64,000 nucleotides of DNA from Cenococcum geophilum 1.58 (lineage: Eukaryota; Ascomycota; Dothideomycetes; Gloniales; Gloniaceae), in assembly GCA_001692895.1 (NCBI GenBank), contig KV748201.1, positions 1,488,001 to 1,552,000 on the forward strand. The letters run 5' to 3'. This document shows positions 21,941 to 33,639 of the stretch, one piece after another. The translations under genes and the position numbers were made by a program. The notes beneath the pieces are model-generated. The model was not told the DNA's origin. It made no database searches and was given only the letters and a program-made list of their open reading frames with translations. Within the stretch, counting starts at the first letter, position 1; every line of letters begins with the position of its first letter.

Positions 21941-23330
21941 AAACACCTAATAAGGCTAATTTTTACAAAAACGATAATAATACGAAGGGCGATATATAAG
22001 AGGATACGGTTTAGGGAGGTATATAAAAAAATGTACCTTAATTATCTTAGGGGATTGGAAGGCTATGGTAAAACTAAAATAGACTTACCTAAGCCAATAG
22101 AGGACTATAGCGAGGCTAAGATAGACTTACCTTAACCGAAAGAGAACTATATTAAAGGCTTATCCTAGCAGATAAATACAGTTATAGGTTTTAAATATAT
22201 TTTGCTAGTACCTAGAGGTATATTTATAAGATACCTATATTATTTAGCAATACTAATAAATAAGCAGAGAATGGTTTAGTCCCTATATATCTATCTAAAG
22301 TATTAATAATTTCTAATGCCAAGATCTTAAGCGGATAAGTAAAGTATCTTATATTCCAGTTGCCTACTTATTATATAATAGAGGATATAACACGTCTCCG
22401 AAAGCCTAGTTATAGAGGAATTATATCTTTATACGGTCCTATTATAGTAATATGCTAGTATCCTACCTGGGTTTTAGCGGTGGCTATACCGCAAAAGAAA
22501 CTTTTATTATATTATACTGAGAATCCTTATTACCTTTACTATTATGCTAAGATATATAAACCGCTTAAAGATGTTATAATTAAGATAGTTAAGAAGGGTA
22601 AACCGTATAAGTAAGGAGATTAACTAGGATAGTAGTAGATGCCCTCTATACCTGCTTATATAACTAAGGAGATTAACTTTTATAAAATTAATAATAATAC
22701 GGAGGGCGATATATAAGAGGATATAGAAATGTATACTAATTACCTTAAGAGCCTAGAAGGCCGCAGTAAAACTAAAATAGTTTTACCTAAGCTAATGGAG
22801 AGCCATAGCGAGGCTAAGACAGACTTACCTTAACTAAAAGAGGTTTATATTAAAGGTTTACTAGTACCTCTAGGTATATTTATAAAACACCTATATATTA
22901 TTTAGCAATACTAATAATTAAGCAGAGAATAGTTTAGCTAATCCTATAAATTTCCTTAGAGATATACCTCCCCTAATTAAAGTGTTAACAATTTCTGATG
23001 CTATAATTTTAGACGGATAACTAAAGTATCTCTTATTGTGGTTGCTAACTTGCTATATAATAGAGGACTTAAAGCGTCTCCGAAACCCTAGATATAGATT
23101 AGTTGTATTTATATATAGTCCTATTATAATAGTATACTAGTATCCTACTTGGGTTTTACCCGTGGGTATACTGTATAAGAGACTTATATTATACTATACT
23201 AAGAACCCACGTTATCTCTATTATTATACTAGGATATATAAATCGCTTAAAGATGTTATAATAGAAATAGCTTAAAGGGGTAAACTATATAAGCAAAGAG
23301 ACTAACTAGAAAAGGCGCTAGATAATTATT
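21940..23330 (+). repeat. 717-bp tandem duplication of a coding-like segment
   Basis: Two diverged copies stand head to tail: the phrase GGGCGATATATAAGAGGATA is at 21987 and at 22704, 717 bp apart. Long stretches on both sides match, including ..CTAGTATCCTAC[C/T]TGGGTTTT.. and AAATCGCTTAAAGATGTTATAAT. Differences are mostly transitions plus a few indels. Both copies share a + strand frame (YPTWVLPVGI / KSLKDVIIEI), broken by stops. 717 is 239 codons, so the duplication may have been in frame or may be two tandem paralogues. The product is not recognised. After copy 2 the frame runs into a basic stretch (GIRKRKVDYTVDRASKKLKK) near 23350-23420. Confidence 0.75.
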
Positions 23331-23419
23331 TAGAAGATCTATTAATGAGAGGGATACGTAAAAGAAAGGTAGATTATACCGTAGATAGAGCCTCTAAGAA
23401 GCTAAAGAAATAAGAAATT

Positions 23420-24680
23420 TCTTATAAGAAAAGATTTTTATAATTATATTTATGTTTTCTGGCGCTAAGAATTAAGGCGCTAATTAGGATTTCCTTAGCT
23501 TGGTATTATTTTTCTATCTAATTGCTTCTATATTAAGAGTATCTCGTTATTATTTATATGTACGTTAAATTAAAGTTAAGAACTCGCTTATAGTAAGCTT
23601 ATAAGTCCTTTACCTTTATATACTTAGCAGTAATAAGTTAGTTACTCCGTAACTCACTTAGTCCTCTATAAAGAATTAAAGTTAAAGTATTAAAGTCTTT
23701 AGCGTTTTTATAGGTAATTGGGGTATAGGTTAACTCTAAATTTTATATTAATAAGGTAGGAATTTTAAGGATAAATATAGGATATCTCTCTTAATATTGA
23801 AAATGGGATCTTATTCTAAGAACTGGATTTAATTCTAAAGACTATATCCTATCCTAATTCTAAGCTAAACGTACTAAACGTAGCTAAAAAGGTATAGCGT
23901 TAAGCTAAGCGGTTTAATGGTCTTAGAAGAGAGGAGCTATTTTTAGTTATAGCTTAAGTTATAATTTCGGGAACGGAATCTAATTCTAAAACTAAGATCC
24001 TAATTTGAGTTTATAAAGTAGACCAATTAACTACTATAAAAAGGGCGCGATTTTAAAAAAGGATCTAGTTCTAAGAACTAAATCCTAGTTATAGGAAATA
24101 GGTTAATTAAGCGCTGTAAAATAGGGTTGGCTATATCTATATTTAGTATATTAGATTTAGCTCGTTTTAGGACTAGCTATATAATTAATTATAGGTGCTT
24201 ATACAACCAACCTAATAATTAACCTGTTGTCGCTAGCTATACCTTGCCTGGCGCCTTTTAGCATTACTATATTTAAGCCTTATACATTACAGAATAAATT
24301 AAAAGCTAATAACTATAATTACTAATAAATGCTACTTGCAACTTTCTACTTTAGGTTATTATGGCTTAGTATTTAACTAAGCCCTATAAAGCCTTAGTCT
24401 AAGCTATATTAGGTTAGCTTAACTTTTCTATACCCAATCTTTAATCCTCGCGTTCGCTCGCACCTTGCTTTCTTCCTTATACTTTTTTCCCTAGTTATTT
24501 CCTTATTGCAAGACGCGCCCGATATATACTTAACCTCCCTATACTTATCTGCTATTATACCATCCGTTATATACTAGCCTCTTTAATTTCCCCTCCTTAT
24601 CTGCCTACCTGCCTACCACGTCGGCCCTCCTAACGTAGCTCTTAGCGCGTTTACTCATAATAGCGAATTTCTCCTAATTA
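23420..24680. other. RIP-eroded sequence upstream of the kinase pseudogene
   Basis: No gene recognised. The last 200 bp (24450-24650) are pyrimidine-rich and may be the former promoter or 5' leader of the kinase gene. Confidence 0.5.
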
Positions 24681-25752
24681 GAGATAATTAAAACAAAACC
24701 TATTAAAGAAGGACTAAATGACTTTTGCAATTTATTTAACTTAGCTTATTAGGATCTAGATATCTCTAGCTCTTTAGACTTATTGCACTAAATAGGTAAT
24801 AAAGGTAATTGCTAATATACCTATTATAAGTTTCTATCTAACGCTTACAGAACTAAAGAATATTTTGTTTAATCTAATACTAGCTCTATAGGGCCTTCCC
24901 GCTTCTTATTTATTGCTATCTAACGGCGGTAATAAAAGCCTTCTTATTAATTTATTAAGACTTAATTTAGCGGTTGGTTCTAACGACTTTAACATTAAGC
25001 GGTTCCTGCCTCTTCTAAATACGATCCTTTGGGTTAAACCTAACGAGGTTATCTGGGAAAAGGCGTACGCCACCGTAATAGAGTTTACGCCTCCTCCCTA
25101 ACCGCTACCATTCTACGTTTAAACCCTATATCTATATAATATAAGCAGCTTTACTAACTCGTCTAAATATAGGAAATACGTGGATTATGTTCTAAAGGAA
25201 GAGCTAGGCCCTTTTTATATAGGGATTCCTGGCTTATATAAAGCATTCTTTAGAGGGGTAGAAGGTCTTAAAGAGGCAAGCGCCGCCGTTTTTAAGAAAT
25301 GTAAGAAAGGGGACAATCCACTATACGCTAAGGGCGGCTAATGTGACTGGCCTAGAAGCGTAGAGCAAGATAATATCCTAAAGTGGTTTAATAACCTAAT
25401 TAAATTATTTTTGGGCTTTATAGAGGAGTACGGGTCCGCCCTAAAGATATAATAAATGCTTATTATATATACTAAGCAGCCCTTATAAGGGTCTATAGTA
25501 AAGCAAAAGCTAGATATTAGTTTTGTGGATAATCTAATAACTAGTAAAAGTTCTTAATGTTATTAGTTGTATATACTTATACTAGGAGAGCTAAAGAGTA
25601 ATCTAAATACCAATATAGCCTCGTAGGCATAGTTTGATTTAGGAAAATATATAAGAGAAGTTTTTGCCGCTTAGGACACTCATCGCTTTATCCTAGGCTT
25701 TACCCTTTATAGATCTATTATATGGCTATAGGAGTATAACCAGGTAGGAGGT

Positions 25753-26001
25753 TGTCACGGGACTCACACGCTCTCACGTCCCTGCGCGTTTTGACGTTCT
25801 TAACCCGTGCTTACGTTCGTCCCGAGACACCTACGCACGTTCCCCTACAACCCCTATTTATACCCGACCTGGCACATAAAGAATCTTCTTCTTTATCCAA
25901 ATGTCTTTGTATCAACCACGCATAGTTACGCGTATATAGCCTTCTTCAATTACTACCCTGTTTAGTACATTGTATTCCAGCTCGTGCCTACTTCCGTAAC
26001 A
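25753..26001 (+). repeat. Left LTR of the repeat-filled element
   Basis: This 249-bp LTR starts TGTCACGGGACTCACACG and ends CTTCCGTAACA. By my count it differs from the right LTR at 16 positions, every one a transition. Confidence 0.92.
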
Positions 26002-26109
26002 CTATATTTGGATCCCTTTTCTATACCTGGCGGGCCTGTGGGCTACTGGTCGCGGAGCATGCCTTTCTACGCCTACGGGGTAGATACAGGAGCTGCTGGC
26101 TGCGGGTAG

Positions 26110-27320
26110 ACTAGGACGCTAGGGTTCTGAACTGGTACGACAAGACACCATGCCGATACGCCTATGGAATCACGACCTGCCGACAAGACACCGCGCCGAT
26201 ACGCCTGCGACCTCGATGGCTTGCATCCTACTGCTATTACGAACAGGCACGTTACTGCCCCTCGGTTTGACCTGATGGCTCGCATCCTACTGCTACACGA
26301 ACACGAACACGAACACGGAAGCTGGTATCTTACTACTGTCCTACCGACCTGCACGCACTGCCCTACGTACCGACAAGACCTCGCGCCGCTACGCCTGCGA
26401 AACGAACCCGATAACCCGTCGTGGCCAATAAGCCTACGACCTGACCCGAACACGACTAGGTAGAGCCTCGCTCCCTAGACCCCCGAACCCGTCACTTGCA
26501 TCGTACTGCTTGCCTGAACCCGACAAGCCTCGTGCCGATACGCCTACGAGCCGAATCTGTCGCTGGCATCGTACTGCTACCTACCCGAACCGATAAGCCT
26601 CGTGGCCGATATTGCCTACGAGACGACCCGTCGCTAGCACCCGTACTGCTACCGTCCGAACCTGCTGCCGAAGCTCTCTGCATCTGGATACCTGAATTGT
26701 CTTAAGGCCGCCCGAACCTGTCGCTAGCATCGTACTGCCGCCGCCGAAGCTATTCGCATCCGATACCTAGACTGTCCTAAGCCGCACGACCCCGTCGCTT
26801 GCATCGTACTGCTACCTGAACCGACAAGCCTCGTGCCGATATGCCTACGAGACGGACCCGTCGCTTGCATCGTACTGGCTACCCGAACACGACTAGGTAG
26901 AGCCTCGCTCCCTAGACCCCCGAACCCGTCGCTTGCATCGTACTGCTGCCTGAACCGACAAGCCTCGTGCCGATACGCCTACGAGACGACCCGTCGCTGG
27001 CATCGTACTGCTACCTACCCGAACCAACAAGCCTCGTGCCGATATGCCTACGAGACGACCCCGTCGCTAGCACCGTACTGCTACCATATGAACTAATAAG
27101 CTCCGTGCCGATTCGCCTACGGAACCCGAACACGTCGCTAGCACCGTACTGCTACCCAAATCTAATAAGATCCTATGCCGATATGCCTACGGAACCCGAA
27201 CCTAATGCTAGCACCGTACTGCTACTAATAAGAACCTACCTACGATACGAATACTGCACCGCATTAATAAGAACCTGCTAAGAATATGCCTTACCACGAC
27301 CACGAACACCGTACTATACT
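26110..27320 (+). repeat. Imperfect 65-70-bp tandem repeats
   Basis: The core unit runs approximately GAACCGACAAGCCTCGTGCC + GATACGCCTACGAGACGACC + CGTCGCTGGCATCGTACTGC + TACC. It recurs at about 26517, 26588, 26817, 26951 and 27019, with more diverged copies before and after. A variant block (AGGTAGAGCCTCGCTCCCTA..) occurs at about 26458 and 26895. CpG is common and most units are not RIP-mutated. Short open frames such as 26164-26463 and 26967-27281 exist because the repeat lacks stops; they do not look like proteins. Confidence 0.85.
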
Positions 27321-27700
27321 GCCGTTTAGGCTGATAAATACTGCCTAAAACGCCCATTTTGGACCAAAAATTAGGGTAATTTTTTAGGGGGACCTAGAGT
27401 ATAGGAAGGGAAGGCCGTAGAGCTGCTAGAAGTAAGAAAGGGACTATACGAGCTTTAGCAATACGTCTCTAAGCGGCGAGGATAGGAGTGTAGCTAGCGA
27501 CGGAAGCTAGGCTATGCTTTGGGCCTAATAAGTTAGTGGCCTAATAATTAAATATAGAAGAACTAAACTAGAGGAGCCTGTATAACGAAGGACGTAGAAG
27601 GGCGGAGAAGGCTAATGAATTTTTTTTCCCGTATTGGGTTTTTTTTTGGTATATATAACATAACACGCCTTGTAGGAGCTTAGAAGTAAGGGGGGGGTAC

Positions 27701-27949
27701 TGTTACGGGACTCACACGCTCTTACGTCCCTGCGCGTTTTGACGTTCTTAACCCATACTCACGTTCGTTCCGAGACACCTACGCACGTTCCCCTATAACC
27801 CCTATTTATACCTGACCTAGCACATAAAGAATCTTCTTCTTTATCTAAATGTCTTTGTATCAACTACGCATAGTTACGCGTACGTAGCCTTCTTCAATTA
27901 CTACCCTATTTAGTACATTGTATTCCAGCTCGTGCCCACTTCCATAACA
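27701..27949 (+). repeat. Right LTR of the repeat-filled element
   Basis: This 249-bp LTR begins TGTTACGGGACTCACACG and ends CTTCCATAACA, followed by GAGGT. The preceding bases include a run of eight G. Confidence 0.92.
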
Positions 27950-29280
27950 GAGGTATTGTATTATTACTATTCAATATTAATAAAGACGGACTATAATTTA
28001 CCTTAGTAAATATTGGGATTTCTCTAGATAAATAAGGAGTAGCTTGGGTTTAACCCTACCATTTTAATATTGGACGGTAAGCGATATATTAAGGTCGTGT
28101 ATAATAATTGTCTTATCCTTAACGAACCTATAAAGTAGGTACGCTGTATTGCTAGTTAAGTAACTACTTACTAAAAAGTATACCGTAAGGGGAATACCTC
28201 TAAGATACCCCTCGTTATTAAAGACTTATAGTAGTACCTATAGCGTAAGAAAGAAGGTAAACTGCTACATAAGGTAATAGAGAAAGAAGTGGTGAATATA
28301 GCTAGGTACTATTACTACAAGACAGTTTATATGGGCAGTAAAGAAGATAATATTTATAATAACGTCTATAAGGGGCTGGATATTATAAGAGCGATAAACT
28401 ATAAGCTAGAAGACTTAATAATACCTCCGAAACCGGCTAGAGTAAAAATTAGTATAAGGAAAGGCTAAAGTTTTAGTAGAAAGAGGTTGTCTAGCTATAC
28501 TAACGCCTTATTACCACCTAGTAAGCGTATATATTTGGGCTCTCCGCCTAAAGGCGGAAGGCGCCTTATAACCCTAAATTGAGTATATTAATACGTTATT
28601 ACTAGGGATTACGGAAAGCCTCTTTATAAGGTAAGCTCTTAGGCTATAATGCTTGCTATACTAAAGGGTGGCATTAAAGGATATAAGTCTTTATATACGT
28701 GGACTGGCATTATTTAATATAACATTTTAATAGGCAACCTTATAATGAACGAGGAAGATAATAATCCTTCTTAGCCGGTATTCTTAATTAACTTTAATCT
28801 TACAATTAAGGAGTAGTGGGAAGAGCCTTTAGGAGCGCGGGGTAAGACTAATATAAGAGCGTTTATAGCGATTGGAGTGCTTCTAGGCGAGATATATTTA
28901 GCTTAGTATAATTTTAAGTCGTTCTTTTAGGTGCTATTTTAGATATATATTTACTATAATAGACCTAATAAGAAAGGCAATATTGTTAATAGGTTTAATA
29001 AGTGGAATTCTGTAGATATAGAAGAGCTAGCTAAAATAAAAAAAGGGGCAGTAGCTAATAAAGAGGATTTTCTTAAGACTGCAGATGATAACTTTTTACT
29101 ATACTATCAGCCACTAATCTCTTAGGTTAATAGATTGCGGAGGGTAGTATTTTTAGGCGGTAGGAGGCGAAAGGGAAAGGATAAAAAACTTCCTTTTTAA
29201 ATAAAGGAGGTGCTTTAGGAAGTAAGGAAGGATTTAAAGGTGCTAGTAAAGTAGATAGAATAATATTTTATTACTTTTCT

Positions 29281-29530
29281 ACTATATAAGTGAAGTTTTG
29301 CGGAGATTCTAGCGGCTAAGGCTAGGTAGTAGCCTTGGTCGAAATATATATAAAATAGCGTAGGGCGAGTCGCCTAGGCTAAATAAACCCGGGAAAGCGG
29401 ATAACCTAATCTTCCGCTTAATTATTAGGTCCCTATACCCTATTATCCTATATAGGCTTTAGATTTCTATAAAACATATAACCTACTCTTTAGCCTATTA
29501 AAAGCTGCCTTATACCGCCTAAATAGAGGC
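29281..29530. other. Eroded sequence after the kinase pseudogene
   Basis: No recognisable feature. The kinase frame cannot be followed past about 29280. Confidence 0.5.
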
Positions 29531-30250
29531 CGTAAAAGAGTTAATCCCCTACTCTAACCAATCCCCTACTTAAAAAAATCCCCTACGGGAGCTAATGCCC
29601 ACGTATTTCGCCGCCCTATAGGAACCAGTCCCCTACTCTAAAAAATCCTTTATAGGATTAAGTCCCCTACTTTAATAAATCCCCTGCGCTAATAAATCCC
29701 CTATACTAATAAATCCCCTACTTTAATAAATCCCCTGCACTAATAAATCCCCTACGCTAATAAATCCCCTACTTTAATAAATCCCCTGCTCTAATAAATC
29801 CCTTACTTTAGCGAATCCCCTATAGGCGCTAATGCCTATATGTTCTACTGCCCTATAGAAACCAATCCCCTATAGCTTATATTCCCCTATAGCTTGCATT
29901 TCTATATAGCTTTTACTCCCTTATAGAAACTATAAGCTATGTCTTCTATTACGGAATAAATCCCTTATAAATTCCGTTCCTATATATAGTAACTATATCT
30001 TCTACTGCCCTATAAAAACTATACCCTATAGCTCCTACTCCTATATAGCTTTTACTCCCCTATAGAAACTAATAGCAATTTCTTCTACTCCCCTACGGAA
30101 ACTAATCTCTTATAGCTTGCGGTTCTCTATGGGGATTAATACCCACTTTTTTTATTACCTTATAGCTTTTAATTCCTTATAGGAACTAACGCTTATATCT
30201 TCCACTCCCTTATAGAAACTAATGCCCTATAGCTTCCGTTCTCCTATTTC
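29530..30250. repeat. 17-bp minisatellite (AATAAATCCCCTACTTT type)
   Basis: From about 29650 to 29830 the unit AATAAATCCCCTRYNYT repeats every 17 bp about ten times. On both sides the array decays into related, irregular units around CCCCTATAGGAACTAATGCC as far as about 30250. Variation is largely transitional. It is unrelated in sequence to the 17-bp array at 19425-20012. Confidence 0.85.
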
Positions 30251-30449
30251 CAGATCTATAAGCAATTTACCTACGCTATAGCCTACTATATAGGCCTTAT
30301 TATTATAGGAGTAAGTAAGTAATTTTAAGAAAGTAATAAGTAATAATGTTACAGCTACAAAATTTATAAAATATTTAACGCTGTATATATATAAGCGAAT
30401 CTACGCGTATAAGTTTATATTTTTAACTAATCTAGTACCTTTAAAGTCA

Positions 30450-32800
30450 CTTTTAAAATCTTAATTTAACGTAAAAGCCTTGCCTAAATGCTTATATATA
30501 AGTTTCTCCCCCTTACTTTTAGCTAAGCCGTAACTAATTTATATAGTGTTCTTAATCTAACATAGTATATTAGCACTAGCCTTAAAACTCTCTCTTAAAT
30601 ATTACCTTGCCTATCTTCTGTTTAATTAATGGTTTAAAAGCCGCTCTATATCTTTTTTAGAGATATTAGTAGTAGCATTGGCTTACTTTAGGAAGGTCTT
30701 CTATACTTACTCTCTTACTAGTCTCTTTAGCTCGTTATATCTAAGTGTAAGATGTATTCTGCTCTATATAGCTGCATTAAATATAGTAATTCTATTTATT
30801 ATAAGAAATATAATGCCTTAGAAATACTTTATTTATTATAGGAAGACGGATACTAGGCTATTACGTTAGATATTATTTAAAGTTCTTTCTATAAGAAAGA
30901 TATCGGCCTTATCTAAAAAAAGGACAGCGCTCTAGCGGTAAACGTTTTCAACTATTAGAGCTAGGTTTTGTTCTAAATAGGCTAGATCCGTATTAAGGTC
31001 TCCTATATAAGCCTTTTTATAGTTAGACTAGTATATAAATATACTTATAAAGGGGAACAAACCACATAGAGGGGTTTCCTCTGAGATTTAGCAAGTGCTT
31101 TAGCTGTTAATGTCTTTTCTACCCTAAATAGGCCACTAAAACGGTCAGCCTTTAAAACAGCTAATGCCTTGCTAGAAAACTTACTATAGTAAGAAAACTA
31201 GGCCTTTCCCCTTCCCTTTAATTATATTATTAAACTTTAATTTCCTAGACCTAGATTAGTAGCTCTTTATAAGTCCTTAAAGCACTATTTTCTTATCCTT
31301 CTTAATTGCGAGTGACTTAAATACTAAGGCATTCTATTTAATGTCCTTAATGTTAGCGACAGTAAATTCACCTATTGGTGCTTGTATTAGTATATATAAT
31401 TTACTAGCTCTAGAAAAAGAGTATAGAAAGCCTAACCCTATTTTTTGTCTGCTAAACTAAAGGCCAGGGCTGTTAGTAGACAGATTAGGTACTTATTGTC
31501 TCCTATCTCCTTAGGAACTAAACCCTAATTCTTTACTTCGCCTTGCCAATTTGTCCCTTAATTAATTACGCTTATTCCATATACATCTATAGCGATTAGC
31601 TGCTTGCTATAGTTGGGATTCTAATAATAAAATGCTATTACGTCTACTATAATACGGCCGCTTATAGAAAATCTTAACGGGCTATCTTTGGTCTAGAAAA
31701 ACGCGATCCCTTTATATTTACGGTGGTTAATGCCTCTTAAAGACACGAACTTCTGGCCATTACTAATAAGATCCTGCTTTATCTCGGCTTATCTTTTATA
31801 ACGCTCTAGCGGAAATACCTTAAGAGACATAATTTTTATAGTTAAACGGAATTCCGGAATAGAGAGGGTAGTTTTTACCTCGCTAAACGCCTTCCTATTA
31901 TAGCTAAAATAGTAATAGTTAAGTTCGAAGCTCTTTTTGCTAAAAAGTGAGGTTTTAAAGTTGCCTAAATTATATATAAGGCATCTTAATTAATCCGAGC
32001 CTTTGCAAATCGTAAGGACGTATATATTTGGTTTAAATAAGGCCTAAAGGAGATTGAAATTAATTTCGCCATAGTCTAGAAGCGGTAGGAGACTATTAGT
32101 TATAGGCGCGAAATAGTCTTTAAGGAATCTTAGTAACCCCTAAAGGTGCCTAGCGCTAATTAAATTGGGAGAAAGACTCTTCTAGTATGTTTTTAACTAG
32201 GGTAGGAAATTAAATATAAGGTTTATAAGGATTTAGAAGTTAAATTAGAATAAGCTATATCTATAAAAAGGTCCACTTACTATAGGCTTGTCTTCCCGAA
32301 GGGAGATGGCTTATATACCGCTTAGCACCACCTATAAGGCGTCTCTTACTTCTCCTAAATTTATACCTAGGTATATGCTATAGTCTTTCTTATCCTTTTT
32401 TAGCTTAAAAGTTAGTATCTAAGTTAATATATTTAAAGGCACCTAAGAAATAGACTAAATTTCTTCCGAAGGACATAAATGTACTAATTATATATATTAT
32501 GTTTACTTAATATATTCGGCGAAGTCTCTATAGTCTTATACTGGCAGCTTTGTTTATCCTAGCTATATTAAACGCTATATTAGCGTATTTCTAAGTATAT
32601 TTTAGGGATTCCGCGAGCATATATCTTATTTAACACCTTAACTTTAACCTTGGAGCCTCTTACTTAGGGTATCTCTTTAACCCCTAAACTTAGGGAAGGT
32701 AAAGGAGGTAGAGAAGGTGGAGGAGGTAGAGGGGGTTAGGCCGCTTAGACTATCTTTAATATAGCTACGAGCATTTTAACTGTAAGATACTGCGCTAACT
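30450..32800 (-). pseudogene. DUF7025 + AAA ATPase, RIP-inactivated
   Basis: Read on the minus strand, the frame runs from a Pro-rich N-terminus near 32750 (PPPPSPPPLP) through a DUF7025-like region to a C-terminal AAA module. The DUF7025-like region at about 31330-31810 includes NGQKFVSLRGINHRKYKGIA, RFSISGRIIVDVIAF and GLVPKEIGDNKYLICLLTAL. Walker A at 31112-31136 reads GLFRVEKT where GPPGxGKT is expected. Walker B at 30900-30925 reads VLFLDKAD, with Asp-Glu changed to Asp-Lys. A sensor/arginine-finger segment near 30760-30860 reads ILFFIINRITIFNAAIQSRI. Every change fits C-to-T or G-to-A. Such proteins in filamentous fungi are soluble or BCS1-related AAA ATPases of poorly known role. About 770 codons are covered, a normal length, but many TAG stops inactivate it. 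Confidence 0.82.
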
Positions 32801-33480
32801 GCCTATAATGCGGATACGTTTAGCTTAAGCTACCGGAGGGTATATTTATGCCGTTATAAGGCAGCGAAGGCGCTAGCGTAACTGGCTTAGATATAACTAG
32901 CATTATTACTCTATAAAGCTTTGGTAACGTAATACTAATTTAAAGTATAAAGTTGGAGTAAGGGGCTAAGTGTAGATAATATCATTTCTTTAAAAGATCC
33001 GCTTTTTTTATACCCTTTAATAGGACCTAAGCTGCTACTGTGCCGCGAATGTTTACTAGAACCCGCCTTATGCTATATAAATACTTCCCCCTATTTATCC
33101 TAGGAGACGCTATATTAATATTATATCTAATATAGTATAGAACTTAACTAAGTAAAGGTGTATAGTTTTGCTATAACTACAAAAACAGAACCATGGCTTG
33201 TATTCGGTATCTTAGTTTTAATACTAGAGTGACGTAAAAGGAGATATAATAGACACGCAGTTATATATATAGTAGAGGCTTATAGCTATCTAATATTATT
33301 TAAACTAAAAATAATGCGGAAAGGAATATAATTGGGGCCCCATTACCTATCTAGGCTATATAAATTCTGTGGACCTAATATATAGGAGCTAGGTAGATGT
33401 CTTAATTAAAGTAAAGAGTATATGCGGAATAGGAATAACTATAGGTGTGCCGCCACGATTGGTCTAAACTCGCTAGGCTC
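32800..33480. other. Eroded sequence, possible N-terminus or promoter of the AAA pseudogene
   Basis: The minus-strand ATPase frame becomes unreadable here. No other feature was found. Confidence 0.45.
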
Positions 33481-33605
33481 TGCTAAGTTTTATCCCGTCC
33501 TACTTATCCCGCCCTACCCTATCCTTTAAATCTCCTTCTCGTCCTTCCTGTCCTTCCCGTCCCCTCTTATCCTTCTTATCCCTGTCCCATCTGTCCGTCT
33601 TTAAT
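33480..33605. repeat. Pyrimidine-rich low-complexity tract
   Basis: Irregular repeats of CCCGTCCTT/TATCC (for example CCTGTCCTTCCCGTCC) run across this tract. One strand is nearly all C and T. No coding or regulatory meaning is evident. Confidence 0.75.
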
Positions 33606-33639
33606 TTCACTATATCCTTAAAATTTATAGAATAGAATA

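Larger units (their letters stand above)
25753..27949 (+). mobile_element. Non-autonomous LTR element packed with tandem repeats
   Basis: LTRs of 249 bp (25753-26001, 27701-27949) begin TG[T]YACGGGACTC and end CCRTAACA. GAGGT flanks both sides (25748-25752, 27950-27954). A purine tract (AGAAGTAAGGGGGGGG) precedes the 3' LTR, so the element reads on the + strand. The 1.7-kb interior has no gag or pol. It is filled from about 26100 to 27320 with imperfect units near 65-70 bp, then a 350-bp purine-leaning tail. It has fewer RIP changes than its surroundings and interrupts the kinase pseudogene. It must depend on another element for transposition. Confidence 0.92.
24680..29280 (+). pseudogene. 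FunK1-type fungal protein kinase, RIP-inactivated and split
   Basis: The + strand frame matches my memory of FunK1 (fungal-type protein kinase) proteins. The N-terminal segment at 24690-25747 includes KPNEVIWEKAYATVIEFTPP and SKYRKYVDYVLKEELGPFYI. The frame breaks at the LTR element 25753-27949 and resumes at 27955. The C-terminal lobe includes, at about 28712-28750, a catalytic-loop remnant in which the Asp codon has become AAC (reads x-Y-N-ILIGNLIMNEEDNNPS). A DFG-equivalent follows (FLINFNLTIKE), then the RGKTNIRAFIAIG activation/APE-like region. Many TAG codons replace Gln/Trp. The stretch 24913-25101 is still open. Working FunK1 kinases are typically found as expanded families in filamentous fungi; this copy cannot function. 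The exact start is not visible. Confidence 0.82.

Noticed and set aside
26073..27281. Several open frames on both strands in the repeat-filled element
   Set aside because: They follow the 65-70-bp repeat, overlap each other on both strands and show no protein-like composition or domain.
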